From Mesorhizobium sp. (GTDB lineage: Bacteria > Pseudomonadota > Alphaproteobacteria > Rhizobiales > Rhizobiaceae), in assembly GCA_004017535.1 (NCBI GenBank), contig SAJS01000014.1:62001-126000 (forward strand): DNA of 64,000 bases. The letters are read 5' to 3'. The translations under genes were made by a program, and so were the position numbers. Below, in pieces: positions 10,195 through 18,830 of this stretch; position 1 is the stretch's first letter, and every line of letters begins with the position of its first letter. The notes below the pieces were generated by a model, which worked only from the letters and a program-made list of their open reading frames with translations, did no database searches and had not been told where the DNA came from.

Positions 10195-10803
10195 ATGGAA
10201 AACGAACCCTTGATCGACGAGGCGCTGAAAAGCGAGCTTGCGGCGCTCTATAGCACCGAAGATCGCCACTATCACGACCTGTCCCACATCGAGGCGATGC
10301 TGGCGCTGGCTGACGAATACCGTGGCCTGCTCGATGATCCGCAGGCCGTCGAGGCGGCGATCTGGTTCCACGACGCCATTTATGACAGCCGCGCCAAGGA
10401 CAATGAGGCAAAAAGCGCCGAACTGGCCGAGAAAAGGCTCGCCGGACGCGTCGATCCTGGTCGCCTCGCCCGCATAGCGGCAATGATCAACGCCACCGCC
10501 ACCCACCAGTTGCCGCCCTTGCGCGATGAGGACGCACTCAGCGATGCCGCTCTTCTGCTCGACATGGATCTGGCGATCCTCGGCGCCGACCCTGCGGTCT
10601 TCGATGCCTATGAGCAGGCGATCCGGCTGGAATATGGCTGGGTGGAGGAACCGATGTGGCGCGCCGGCCGCTCGGCTGTCCTGAAGAGCTTCCTCGCTCG
10701 CCCGCACATCTTCCATACGGCAGAGTTCCAGAATCGGTTCGAGCCCAAGGCGAGACAGAACATCGAGCGATCACTCGCGGCGCTGGAAAACGGGACTGGT
10801 TAA
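10195..10803 (+). CDS. Predicted HD-type metal-dependent hydrolase (COG4339 type)
   Basis: 202 residues. HYHDLSHIEAML near residue 24 and WFHDAIYD near 62 are the conserved His/Asp clusters of this HD-like family; a third acidic helix includes LLLDMDLAILG. Usually about 200 residues, so it is complete. Substrate unknown. It is convergent with the acetyltransferase gene, sharing a TTAA: each gene's TAA stop lies in it. Confidence 0.8.
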   Translation: MENEPLIDEALKSELAALYSTEDRHYHDLSHIEAMLALADEYRGLLDDPQAVEAAIWFHDAIYDSRAKDNEAKSAELAEKRLAGRVDPGRLARIAAMINATATHQLPPLRDEDALSDAALLLDMDLAILGADPAVFDAYEQAIRLEYGWVEEPMWRAGRSAVLKSFLARPHIFHTAEFQNRFEPKARQNIERSLAALENGTG

Positions 10804-11300
10804 TCTGGAAAGGTTTCCACCCGTCGCGCATAGGCGCTGAATCCGGCGCGTCCATAGACCGATTGCGCGGCTGGATGATCATAAGTGTCGGTGTGAAGCC
10901 AAAGCCGTTCCGGCCGATGCGACCATGCCGAGCGCAACGCCCGGTCGAGCAGGAACGGCCCAAGCCGCTTGCCTTGAAAAGCTGGGACCAGCCCGAAATG
11001 AACGAGCTCGATTGCCGCTTCGCCGACATTGTTGAACTCGCAGAAGCCACCGGCCTCGCCATCGATGCGCAGCACGTGGATATGCGTGGCATCGTCGGCG
11101 AGCAGCGTTTCGAGTTCCGCTTCCGCCATCCGCAGTCGCTGGTCCCATTGCACCGGACCGCCGACCGCGCGGTAGAGATCGAGATAGCTGGAAGGATCGA
11201 GCCTTTCGCGCGCCACGATGGCGCCGGGCAAAGGTGACGTACGCGGCGCGCCCTGGGGCGGCGCGGACATCTCCATGTAGGTGACGAGAAGATCGACCAT
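10800..11300 (-). CDS. GNAT family N-acetyltransferase
   Basis: 166 residues. The acetyl-CoA binding region is VHFGLVPAFQGKRLGPFLLD (Q-x-x-x-x-G pattern), followed by RLWLHTDTYDHPAAQSVYGRAGF, the typical GNAT motif B. Substrate not predictable. Start at MVDLLVTYMEM. It is the last gene of a minus-strand run: cold-shock protein, DUF192, alpha/beta hydrolase, this gene, with gaps of 113, 16 and 23 bases. Confidence 0.85.
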   Translation of the reverse strand: MVDLLVTYMEMSAPPQGAPRTSPLPGAIVARERLDPSSYLDLYRAVGGPVQWDQRLRMAEAELETLLADDATHIHVLRIDGEAGGFCEFNNVGEAAIELVHFGLVPAFQGKRLGPFLLDRALRSAWSHRPERLWLHTDTYDHPAAQSVYGRAGFSAYARRVETFPD

Positions 11301-11323
11301 GGTCAGGCGGGGAGCGAGCGCGC

Positions 11324-12091
11324 TCAGAGCGGGTATTCGGCGTAGAACTCGAGCACGCGCTGCTTGAAGCTCTTGTCGCCGACGGCGAGCATATGGTCGC
11401 GTCCCTCGATATGGAACGCCCTGGCATTGGGCATCAGGGCGGCGAGCTCGTCCGGCGAACCGCCAATATCGTCCTTGGTGCCGACCGCGATCAGCGTCGG
11501 CTGGGCTATGCGGGCCATGTCGTCCTCGCTGAGCAGCTCGCGCGACGTCGCGATGCACGCGGCGAGCGCGCGCCTGTCGCTGCGGGTCTGGTCTGCAAAA
11601 GCGCGGAAGGAGCGGCCGCGCGGATGCGTGTTTTGGGACGGGTCTTCCGCCAACAGCGCCGCCGCGATCGGGTCCCAGTCGCCGACGCCGTCGACCATGC
11701 CGATGCCGAGGCCCCCGAACACCAGCGTCGCGACCTTCTGAGGATCGGAGAGCGCCAGGAAGGCCGATACGCGCGCGCCCATCGAATAGCCCATGACATG
11801 GGCGCGCTCGATGCCGAGATGATCGAGCAGCGCTGCCGCGTCGGAAGCCATCTTGGCCGGCGTGTAATCGGCCTCGTCGTAGCTCTTCGACGACGAGCCA
11901 TGGCCGCGATGGTCGAAGGCGATCGCCCTGTAGCCGGCGTCGTTCAGCGTCTTGAACCAGCCCGGCGAGACCCAGTTGACGTAATGGCTAGAGGCAAAGC
12001 CATGGATCATCAACACCGGGTCGCCCTGCCCCGAGGCCGGCTGGCGATCGAGATAGGCGAGTTCGAAACCGTCATGCGAAAGGAATTGCAT
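11324..12091 (-). CDS. Alpha/beta hydrolase
   Basis: 255 residues, one alpha/beta-hydrolase fold. Oxyanion HGFASS near residue 30, nucleophile elbow GYSMGAR (Ser near 102), late Asp in VGTKDDIGG and catalytic His in GRDHMLAVG. Soluble, no signal peptide. Probably an esterase or lactonase; substrate unknown. Lies 16 bases after the DUF192 gene, so co-transcribed with it. Confidence 0.85.
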   Translation of the reverse strand: MQFLSHDGFELAYLDRQPASGQGDPVLMIHGFASSHYVNWVSPGWFKTLNDAGYRAIAFDHRGHGSSSKSYDEADYTPAKMASDAAALLDHLGIERAHVMGYSMGARVSAFLALSDPQKVATLVFGGLGIGMVDGVGDWDPIAAALLAEDPSQNTHPRGRSFRAFADQTRSDRRALAACIATSRELLSEDDMARIAQPTLIAVGTKDDIGGSPDELAALMPNARAFHIEGRDHMLAVGDKSFKQRVLEFYAEYPL

Positions 12092-12107
12092 CGGCAGAAA
12101 CTGCTTT

Positions 12108-12602
12108 TCAGTTGGATCCGGCGCCGATGGCCGGATGGCGCAAAAGATCGCCTTCCTTGATGCCGTCCCTGGCGGCCGTGCCTGCCTTCAGCTCAAGCAC
12201 GAAGCGCACGGGCTGTCCGGGTGAGATGATCGCCTCGGACTCGGGCTCGCCGCGCTTGATGGCCTTGATCCTGCCGTCCTCACCGATGAAGATGAGGTCG
12301 AGCGCCATCGGCGTGTTCTTCATCCAGAAATCGACCTCGTCCGTCCTTTCGAAGACGAACAACATGCCGTGATCGTCGGCCATTGTCCGGCGGAACATCA
12401 GGCCCGCCTCTCGCTCCGCGGAAGTGTCGGCGATCTCGATGGAGAAGGAGCGCTCGCCCGAACCGGTCGCCACCACCAGCGGCGTCCGGTCGATGGGCAG
12501 CAGCATCGCATCCGCCGAACTCGGCTTCGCGGCCATGAAACAGGCGGCGAAAACGATCGCGGCGCAGAGCGCGCCCGCAGTCAGCCAATTGCGATGAGCC
12601 AT
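12108..12602 (-). CDS. DUF192 secreted protein
   Basis: 164 residues. Hydrophobic N-terminus LTAGALCAAIVFAACFMA is a signal peptide or anchor. The domain shows AEREAGLMFRRTM, GMLFVFERTDEVDFWMKNT and LDLIFIGEDGRI, the hallmarks of DUF192 (UPF0127), a periplasmic beta fold of unknown function. Start at MAHRNW with GAGG six bases before. First of three tightly spaced genes with the hydrolase and acetyltransferase. Confidence 0.9.
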   Translation of the reverse strand: MAHRNWLTAGALCAAIVFAACFMAAKPSSADAMLLPIDRTPLVVATGSGERSFSIEIADTSAEREAGLMFRRTMADDHGMLFVFERTDEVDFWMKNTPMALDLIFIGEDGRIKAIKRGEPESEAIISPGQPVRFVLELKAGTAARDGIKEGDLLRHPAIGAGSN

Positions 12603-12629
12603 GGGGTACCTCGTCCAGACGCTCGTCCT

Positions 12630-12680
12630 AAACCATGATCCGCGGAAGTGGAACCGGTTTTCAGACAAGATGGCCACGTC
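12630..12680. repeat. Degenerate rhizobial intergenic repeat
   Basis: Contains CCATGATCCGCGGAAGTGG and AACCGGTTTTCAGACAAGAT, which resemble a palindromic element scattered in Mesorhizobium intergenic regions (recalled, not searched). The right half no longer pairs with the left. Confidence 0.35.
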
Positions 12681-12715
12681 TCGGAAAAGAGCTCTTCGAC
12701 TGCGTCGAGAAGCCC

Positions 12716-13309
12716 TTAATGCGAGACCGACAAGGTACCCATATCGGGGTGGATTTCGGCGGCCATAAGGCCTTTGTCGCCACGTCCGAAGCGCACCAGC
12801 ACGACCTGCCCGGGCCGGAGCTCGGTTATGCCGTAGCGCCGCAAGGTTTCCATGTGGACGAAGATATCTTCGGTTCCCTCGCCCCGCGTCAGGAAGCCAA
12901 AACCCTTGGTGCGGTTGAACCACTTGACCAAAGCCCGCTCGAGGCCGCTCTCCGGGCTGACGGTAACGTGGGTGCGCTGTTCCTGCTCTGCCGGATGGAC
13001 GGCCGTCGAAGCATCCATGGACAGGACGCGGAAAGCCTGCAATCCGCGCTCGCCCTGTTTCACAAGGCAGACGACCCGCGCGCCCTCGAGCGCCGTCTGG
13101 AAGCCGTCCTTTCGCAGACAAGTCACATGGAGGAGGATATCACCCGAGACGCCGTCGTCCGGAAGGATGAAGCCGTAGCCCTTGGCCACGTCGAACCATT
13201 TGATAGCCCCGGCGATTTCGACAAGCTCGGCGGAGTCGCCGCCATTGTCCCGCTTCAAGGCGTCGTCAAGGCTTCCGTCCCGCCTCGTGAAAGAGGCTTT
13301 TTCCCCCAT
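12716..13309 (-). CDS. Protein with two cold-shock domains
   Basis: 197 residues with two OB-fold cold-shock domains: the first has [20 protein letters not shown] and DILLHVT (residues about 33-97), the second [20 protein letters not shown] and DIFVHMETL (about 127-190). These are RNP1 and RNP2 nucleic-acid-binding motifs, so it binds single-stranded RNA or DNA. Double-domain CSPs are typical of alphaproteobacteria. The start follows AAGGGGG at 7 bases. Gap to DUF192 is 113 bases. Confidence 0.93.
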   Translation of the reverse strand: MGEKASFTRRDGSLDDALKRDNGGDSAELVEIAGAIKWFDVAKGYGFILPDDGVSGDILLHVTCLRKDGFQTALEGARVVCLVKQGERGLQAFRVLSMDASTAVHPAEQEQRTHVTVSPESGLERALVKWFNRTKGFGFLTRGEGTEDIFVHMETLRRYGITELRPGQVVLVRFGRGDKGLMAAEIHPDMGTLSVSH

Positions 13310-13571
13310 AAGAATGCCCCCTTTTTCAAATCGAACTGCAACTGATTCTTGCCGAGAGATTAACACTGCGGCTTCCGGGGTGTGCAAGGGCTGACGTGCC
13401 TTTTTTCACCGTTCAGTACCGGAAAGGCTGAAATGTTGTTTGCCGGCGCTTCCCGAGGACGATTGGCGAGGCCCTAAAAATCGACCCCGTCGTCGTTATT
13501 GTCGGACGATTGCCCTTTCGCCGGGTGGCCCCTATGGTGCCTCACAACCCCAACAAGCCGAGGAAGCCGCC

Positions 13572-14012
13572 ATGCGCTATCTGCACACAATGGTCCGCGT
13601 CGCCGATATCGACCAGTCGCTCGATTTCTACTGCAACAAGCTCGGCCTGAAGGAGGTCCGCCGCTACGAAAACGAGCAGGGCCGCTACACGCTGATCTTC
13701 CTCGCCGCGCCCGAAGACGAGCAGAGCGGCATCAACGAGAAGGCGCCGCTGGTCGAGCTGACCTACAATTGGGACCCGGAAGACTACAAGGGCGGCCGCA
13801 ATTTCGGCCACCTCGCCTATGAGGTCGACGACATCTACGCCACCTGCCAGAAGCTGATGGACAATGGCGTGACCATCAACCGTCCGCCGCGCGACGGCAA
13901 CATGGCCTTCATCCGCTCGCCGGACGGCATCTCGATCGAGCTCTTGCAGAAAGGCCCGGCCAAGGCAAAGGCCGAACCTTGGGCCTCGATGGCGAACACG
14001 GGCGTCTGGTAA
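13572..14012 (+). CDS. gloA: Lactoylglutathione lyase (glyoxalase I)
   Basis: 146 residues. Converts the methylglyoxal-glutathione hemithioacetal to S-lactoylglutathione. Begins MRYLHTMVRVADIDQSLDFY with the metal-binding His at residue 5; ELTYNWD carries a metal Glu, NFGHLAYEVDD the second His, and GISIELLQ the last Glu. The start follows GAGGAAG. The upstream frame is open but lacks a ribosome-binding site. Single gene ending at an intrinsic terminator. Confidence 0.95.
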   Translation: MRYLHTMVRVADIDQSLDFYCNKLGLKEVRRYENEQGRYTLIFLAAPEDEQSGINEKAPLVELTYNWDPEDYKGGRNFGHLAYEVDDIYATCQKLMDNGVTINRPPRDGNMAFIRSPDGISIELLQKGPAKAKAEPWASMANTGVW

Positions 14013-14088
14013 AACCCGGCGAACCCGCGCCGATTTGACGGGCCGCCGCTGGCGCTTCGCCAGTTGCTGCCTATCTACCGGGAATTGG

Positions 14089-14117
14089 CGCCAGCCTCAT
14101 CCAGGCTGGCGTTTCTT
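14089..14117 (+). terminator. gloA terminator
   Basis: Perfect 9-bp stem CGCCAGCCT/AGGCTGGCG with a 5-base loop followed by TTTCTT, 77 bases after the gloA stop. Confidence 0.85.
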
Positions 14118-14136
14118 CATCCGCCAGGAGAATTTC

Positions 14137-14424
14137 ATGCTGACCAGCCGCGCCGATGTCGCCACCGAACATGCCAGCCGCTATCTGCAGCAGCTCTGCA
14201 AGCACTGGTCGCACAAATTCCCGGTTGAGTTCGACCCGCGGCATGGCGCTATCCAGCTCTCGATCGGCCGCACCGTCATGGACGCCGACGATCAGGCGCT
14301 GCACATCGCTTTGGCCGCCGACGATGAAGCTTCGCTGGACCGGTTGGAGAGCGTGGTCGCCGACCATATCAAGCGCTTCGCCTTCCGCGAGGAATTGACT
14401 TTCGACTGGCAAAAGGCCGCCTGA
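14137..14424 (+). CDS. DUF2218 family protein
   Basis: 95 residues. Begins MLTSRADVATEHASRYLQQLCKHW, then KFPVEFDPRHGAIQL and a C-terminal HIKRFAFREEL, matching DUF2218, a small family often next to iron or siderophore genes but also found alone. CAGGAG precedes the ATG by 6 bases. No signal or membrane segment. Function unknown; the neighbours give no clue. Confidence 0.85.
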   Translation: MLTSRADVATEHASRYLQQLCKHWSHKFPVEFDPRHGAIQLSIGRTVMDADDQALHIALAADDEASLDRLESVVADHIKRFAFREELTFDWQKAA

Positions 14425-14434
14425 AAATCGGCGA

Positions 14435-14995
14435 TCAGCCGTCGGCCTTGCCGGCCATCTCGAGCAACGCCAGCACGCTGCGCCAGTTTCGCGCCGTGCC
14501 AGCCACCTTCAAGGTGCGCGGAATCAGATTGGCGAACACCGATTTGCCAAGCCCGTCCGGCGCGTGAAGGTAAAGCACGTCGCCCTTGATCTCGAAGCGC
14601 TCGGGACCCGTGCACTTGTCCGCGAGGCGCTGCGTCTCCTCGGCCGTCGGCTTGCGCTCCAGCGCATAGGCATGCAGCTTGGTCGGTTCCCCCGAGATCT
14701 CGGGATAGGGGTTGTCCTTCACCAGCCGCTCGAACCAGCCGGCATCGCGCACCATGATGCGCGAATGAAAACCCCATTTCTTCTCGAAGGCCGTCTCGAT
14801 CTCCTTGGTGAGCGCTGCCGCATCCCCTTTCTTCGCCCGGAACACGACGTTGCCGCTCTGCACATAGGTCGCGACATCGGTGAAGCCGAGGCCCTCGAAG
14901 AAGGCTTTGAGCTCCGCCATCTTGACGATGCGGTTACCGCCGACATTGATGCCGGAAAACAGCGCGACGAAGACCGTGCCTTGTTTTGCGCTCAT
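14435..14995 (-). CDS. DUF1697 family protein
   Basis: 186 residues. FVALFSGINVGGNRIVKMAELKAF at the N-terminus and YVQSGNVVFRA are the DUF1697 signature; a later LHAPDGLGKSVFANLIPRTLKV is also typical. Cytosolic, function unknown. Its ATG overlaps the ilvA stop by four bases (ATGA), so translation is coupled to ilvA. Confidence 0.9.
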   Translation of the reverse strand: MSAKQGTVFVALFSGINVGGNRIVKMAELKAFFEGLGFTDVATYVQSGNVVFRAKKGDAAALTKEIETAFEKKWGFHSRIMVRDAGWFERLVKDNPYPEISGEPTKLHAYALERKPTAEETQRLADKCTGPERFEIKGDVLYLHAPDGLGKSVFANLIPRTLKVAGTARNWRSVLALLEMAGKADG

Positions 14996-16248
14996 ATGAT
15001 GAATCCCGCCAGGGTCTCGTTGTCTGTGATATCCTGATACTGCACGCCCTCCGCGTCGAAATTGGCCTTCAGCAGATCGAAGTTGCGCCGGTCCTTGGTC
15101 TCGATGCCGATCAGCACCGAGCCGAAATTGCGCGCCGACTTCTTCAGATATTCGAAGCGGGCGATGTCGTCGTCTGGACCGAGCATTTCGAGGAAATCGC
15201 GCAATGCGCCCGGCCGCTGCGGGAAGCGGATGATGAAGTATTTCTTCAGCCCCTCGAAGCGCAGCGCCCGCTCCTTCACGTCGGGCAGCCGCTCGAAGTC
15301 GAAATTGCCGCCGGATACGACCGCGACGATGGTCTTGCCCCTGATCTCCTTGCGTGAAAAATCCTTGAGCGCGTCGATCGCCAGCGCGCCGGCCGGCTCC
15401 AGGACGACGCCCTCGACATTGAGCATCTCGATCATGGTGGCGCAGAGCCGGTTTTCCGGAACCAGCCGGACGGCATCGGCGGCGAAGTCCTTGAGGTGGC
15501 GCAGCGGCTCGCGGCCGATCTCCGCCACTGCGGCGCCGTCGACGAAATTGTCGACCTTGGCGAGCTTCACCCGCTTGCCGCTGGCCAAGCTCTCACGCAG
15601 GCTCGGCGCGCCGGCAGGCTCGCAGAACACGAAGCGCGGGTCGCGATGCTGGTCGGCGAAATAATGGGTCACGCCTGCGGCAAGGCCGCCGCCGCCCACC
15701 GGCAGCATGACGATGTCGGGCACGCGCCCGCCCGGCAACTGCGCCGCGATTTCGTAGGCCACGGTGGCCTGGCCTTCGATGATGTCCTTGTGATCGAAGG
15801 GCGGCACCATATGCGCGCCGGCGCTTTCGGTGAATTCGAAGGCGGCGCGGTAGCAATCGTCGAAGAAGTCGCCGACCAGCCTGATCTCGACGAAATCGCC
15901 GCCGAACAGCCGCGTCTTGTCGATCTTCTGCTGCGGCGTCGTCACCGGCATGAACACGACGCCCTTTTTACCGAAATGGCGGCAGACGAAGGCAAACCCC
16001 TGCGCGTGGTTGCCGGCCGAGGCGCAGACGAACAGCTCGGCATTGTTGCCAGCGGCAAGCGCCTTACGGAAGAAATTGAAGGCGCCCCTGATCTTGTAGG
16101 AGCGCACCGGCGTCAGGTCTTCGCGCTTCAAAAGGACGCGGGCGCCGGTCTTCTTCGACAGATAGTCGTTCTCTTGGAGCGGCGTTTCCGGAAAGATTTC
16201 GCGGATCGCTTCGGCGGCCATAGCGACGCGGGCGGAAAAGCTATTCAC
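14992..16248 (-). CDS. ilvA: Threonine ammonia-lyase, short form
   Basis: 418 residues. PLP enzyme making 2-oxobutanoate from threonine, first step to isoleucine. The PLP lysine is in RSYKIRGAFNFF; glycine loop PVGGGGLAAG binds the cofactor phosphate; the C-terminus (KKYFIIRFPQRPGALRDFLE) is an ACT-like regulatory domain as in the short IlvA branch. The start is GTG at 16248, supported by GAGGGAC 5 bases before it. A four-codon ORF (MRDL) ends in TAG overlapping this GTG by one base. Downstream DUF1697 is coupled. Confidence 0.93.
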   Translation of the reverse strand: MNSFSARVAMAAEAIREIFPETPLQENDYLSKKTGARVLLKREDLTPVRSYKIRGAFNFFRKALAAGNNAELFVCASAGNHAQGFAFVCRHFGKKGVVFMPVTTPQQKIDKTRLFGGDFVEIRLVGDFFDDCYRAAFEFTESAGAHMVPPFDHKDIIEGQATVAYEIAAQLPGGRVPDIVMLPVGGGGLAAGVTHYFADQHRDPRFVFCEPAGAPSLRESLASGKRVKLAKVDNFVDGAAVAEIGREPLRHLKDFAADAVRLVPENRLCATMIEMLNVEGVVLEPAGALAIDALKDFSRKEIRGKTIVAVVSGGNFDFERLPDVKERALRFEGLKKYFIIRFPQRPGALRDFLEMLGPDDDIARFEYLKKSARNFGSVLIGIETKDRRNFDLLKANFDAEGVQYQDITDNETLAGFII

Positions 16249-16480
16249 TACAAGTCCCTCATTTTCGATCTCGCCGGCACGCGCCAGCACCCCTGCCGAT
16301 GCCCGCAACCTTCCTGCCGCCCTTTTGGCTTTCGCGCAACACCACGATGGTCCTCGCCCGGCGCTAAGCCAATTTCCGCTGGACACGACTTACTTTAGCC
16401 GCACTTCGGCTGTCCGGGAGATTTCCGCGGAGGTGGACGGCCAATCGGGGCCGAAGTGGAATTGCAGCGGAAGTATCGAC

Positions 16481-17557
16481 GTGCGATTGAAGACCATTTT
16501 CATCATTGCCCTTGCTCTGCTGACGGCAGGCTGCGCGGGTCCCCAGACGCAGGAAATCCTGGGCAGCGTGGTCGTGCCGACCCAGGCGACCGAGATCGCG
16601 GGCAACCATTCGATCTTCATCGCCACCACGCGCAAGCGGTCCGACGATCCGAACAAGGTCTTCGACGGCGAGCGCTCCGCGACGCTCAACTACGCCCGAG
16701 TCAACGTCACCGTTCCGCCGATTCACCAGACCGGCCAGATCGAGCGCCGCTCGCGCGGCAAGTCGGACGATCCGACCAAGTATTTCATGGCCTCGGAAGT
16801 CGTCGGCTACGATACGCAGCCTAAATTCACCAGCGCCCTTAACGCCGACATCGACGCCCGCGGCGGCCGTGTGATGGTCTTTGTCCATGGCTACAACACT
16901 GGCTTCGACGACGCCGTCTACAGGCTCACCCAGATCGTCCATGATTCCGGCTATCCGGGCACGCCGGTGCTGTTCTCCTGGGCTTCCGGCGCCAAGACCA
17001 CCGATTATGTCTATGACAAGGAAAGTGCCGCCGCCGCCCGCGACCAGTTGGAAGTGACGCTCAGGATGCTGGCGCAGACCGGCGCCCGGCGCATCGACAT
17101 CGTCGCCCATTCGATGGGAACCTGGGTGACGATGGAAACGCTGCGCCAGCTCGCCATCACCGGCGACCGCGACCTCAGCGGCAAGCTGGGCGACGTGGTG
17201 CTCGCCTCGCCCGACATCGATGTGGACGTCTTCAAGAGCCAGATGCGCCGCTACGGCAAGCCGGACAAGCCCTTCATCCTGCTCCTGTCGGATGACGACC
17301 GGGCGCTGCGGCTTTCCAGCCTGATCGCCGGCTCGCGGCCGCGCGTCGGCGACTATCGGGACGCGGCCGACCTCGCCTCCTATGGCGTCACGGTGGTCGA
17401 CCTTTCCAGGATGAAAGGCGCTGACAGTTTCAACCACACCAAATTCGCCGACAACCCGATGATGGTGCAGATGATCGGACAGCGGCTGCGCGAGGACGAC
17501 GGCTTTGCCAGCGACCGCGACGTGACAGACCGCATCCGCCAACTGGCCGCGCAGTAA
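16481..17557 (+). CDS. Lipoprotein alpha/beta hydrolase (DUF900), copy 1
   Basis: 358 residues. Signal peptide ending in the lipobox LTAGC predicts a lipid-anchored envelope protein. Then a DUF900 alpha/beta fold: VFVHGYNTGFDDAVYRL, nucleophile elbow AHSMGTW (Ser about residue 213), ASPDIDVDVFK, and a late DDRALRLSS. The start is GTG at 16481 because GGAAG is 7 bases before and the signal peptide begins there. Followed 103 bases later by a close paralogue in the same orientation. Substrate unknown. Confidence 0.88.
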   Translation: MRLKTIFIIALALLTAGCAGPQTQEILGSVVVPTQATEIAGNHSIFIATTRKRSDDPNKVFDGERSATLNYARVNVTVPPIHQTGQIERRSRGKSDDPTKYFMASEVVGYDTQPKFTSALNADIDARGGRVMVFVHGYNTGFDDAVYRLTQIVHDSGYPGTPVLFSWASGAKTTDYVYDKESAAAARDQLEVTLRMLAQTGARRIDIVAHSMGTWVTMETLRQLAITGDRDLSGKLGDVVLASPDIDVDVFKSQMRRYGKPDKPFILLLSDDDRALRLSSLIAGSRPRVGDYRDAADLASYGVTVVDLSRMKGADSFNHTKFADNPMMVQMIGQRLREDDGFASDRDVTDRIRQLAAQ

Positions 17558-17660
17558 TCCTGTCCACGTGGTTTCCGCATCACGTGACTTTGAACTGGAC
17601 CCGGCCGCTCCCTGCCTTTATCGGAGTAAGGAGAGGTTTGCCGCCCTTGAGGGACCCCGG

Positions 17661-18824
17661 TTGACTGTGCATGTGAAGATCGTTGTCGGCCTTGCCTTCG
17701 CGCTCACCCTTGCCGGCTGCGCCGGTCCCACGCACGATCTGCTCAACCGCAAACCTGTCTCCGCGCCAGCCTCCGACATTGCCGCCAGGCATGAGATCTT
17801 CGTCGCCACCACCCGCCAGCAGGCGACCAAGGATCCACGCCAGGTCTTCGACGGCGACCGTTCGCTGACCACAAGTTACGCCAGGGTCGACGTCACCGTG
17901 CCGAAGATCCACCAGGTCAGCGCGATCGAGCGCGCCAAGGGCTCCGCCGACACCAACCCCGCCAAGCAGTTCACCGCCACCGACGTGGTCCACTATGGCG
18001 ACGCGCAGCAATTCGCCAAGGCGGTCGGCGCCGACATCTCCATGCGCGGCGACCGCGCTTTGGTGTTCGTGCACGGCTTCAACAACGGCTTCGATGACGG
18101 TATCTATCGGCTGACGCAGATCGCGCACGACATGAACTATCCCGGCACGCCGGTGCTGTTCTCATGGGCTTCGAGCGCCAAGACGACCGGCTATATCTAT
18201 GACAAGGATAGCTCAACCGCTGCACGCGACGACCTCGAGGCGACGCTGAGGATGCTCGCCAAGTCGCGAGCCAAAAGCATCGACATTATCGCCCATTCGA
18301 TGGGGACTTGGCTGACGATGGAGGCCTTGCGGCAGCTTGCGATCAGCGGCGACCGGGATCTCAGTGCCAAGCTCGGCTACATCATCCTCGCCTCGCCCGA
18401 TATCGATGTCGACGTGTTCAAGAAGCAGATGATCCGCTACGGCAAGCCGGACAAGCCCTTCGCCATCCTGCTTTCGGGCGACGACCGGGCGCTGAAGCTT
18501 TCAAGCTTCATTTCCGGCGACAAGCCACGCGTCGGCGACTACGGCAACGCGGCCGACCTCGCCAACTATGGGGTGACGGTGGTCGACCTTACCAAGACCA
18601 AGGGCGGCGACGGCGGCCTGAACCATGCCAAATTCGCCGACAATCCGATCCTGGTTCAATTGCTGGGCAACCGGCTGCGCACGCCGGCCGGCCTCGCTTC
18701 GGAGGAGCCCGACCCGACGCAGCTCAACGATATCGGCCAAGGCCTCGGCAAGGCTGTTGGCTCGGTTGCCGAGGTCGTCATCACCACGCCGTTCAAGGTG
18801 CTGACCGTCGCGACGGGCGGATGA
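17661..18824 (+). CDS. Lipoprotein alpha/beta hydrolase (DUF900), copy 2
   Basis: 387 residues. Lipobox TLAGC, then the same order as the upstream copy: VFVHGFNNGFDDGIYRL, AHSMGTW, ASPDIDVDVFKKQM. The two proteins share long identical stretches such as YPGTPVLFSWAS and YGKPDKPF, so they arose by tandem duplication. This copy has about 30 extra C-terminal residues ending VITTPFKVLTVATGG. The start is taken as TTG at 17661 with GAGGG seven bases before; GTG codons two and four positions later are alternatives. Convergent with ade. Confidence 0.85.
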   Translation: MTVHVKIVVGLAFALTLAGCAGPTHDLLNRKPVSAPASDIAARHEIFVATTRQQATKDPRQVFDGDRSLTTSYARVDVTVPKIHQVSAIERAKGSADTNPAKQFTATDVVHYGDAQQFAKAVGADISMRGDRALVFVHGFNNGFDDGIYRLTQIAHDMNYPGTPVLFSWASSAKTTGYIYDKDSSTAARDDLEATLRMLAKSRAKSIDIIAHSMGTWLTMEALRQLAISGDRDLSAKLGYIILASPDIDVDVFKKQMIRYGKPDKPFAILLSGDDRALKLSSFISGDKPRVGDYGNAADLANYGVTVVDLTKTKGGDGGLNHAKFADNPILVQLLGNRLRTPAGLASEEPDPTQLNDIGQGLGKAVGSVAEVVITTPFKVLTVATGG

Positions 18825-18830
18825 CCTTCT

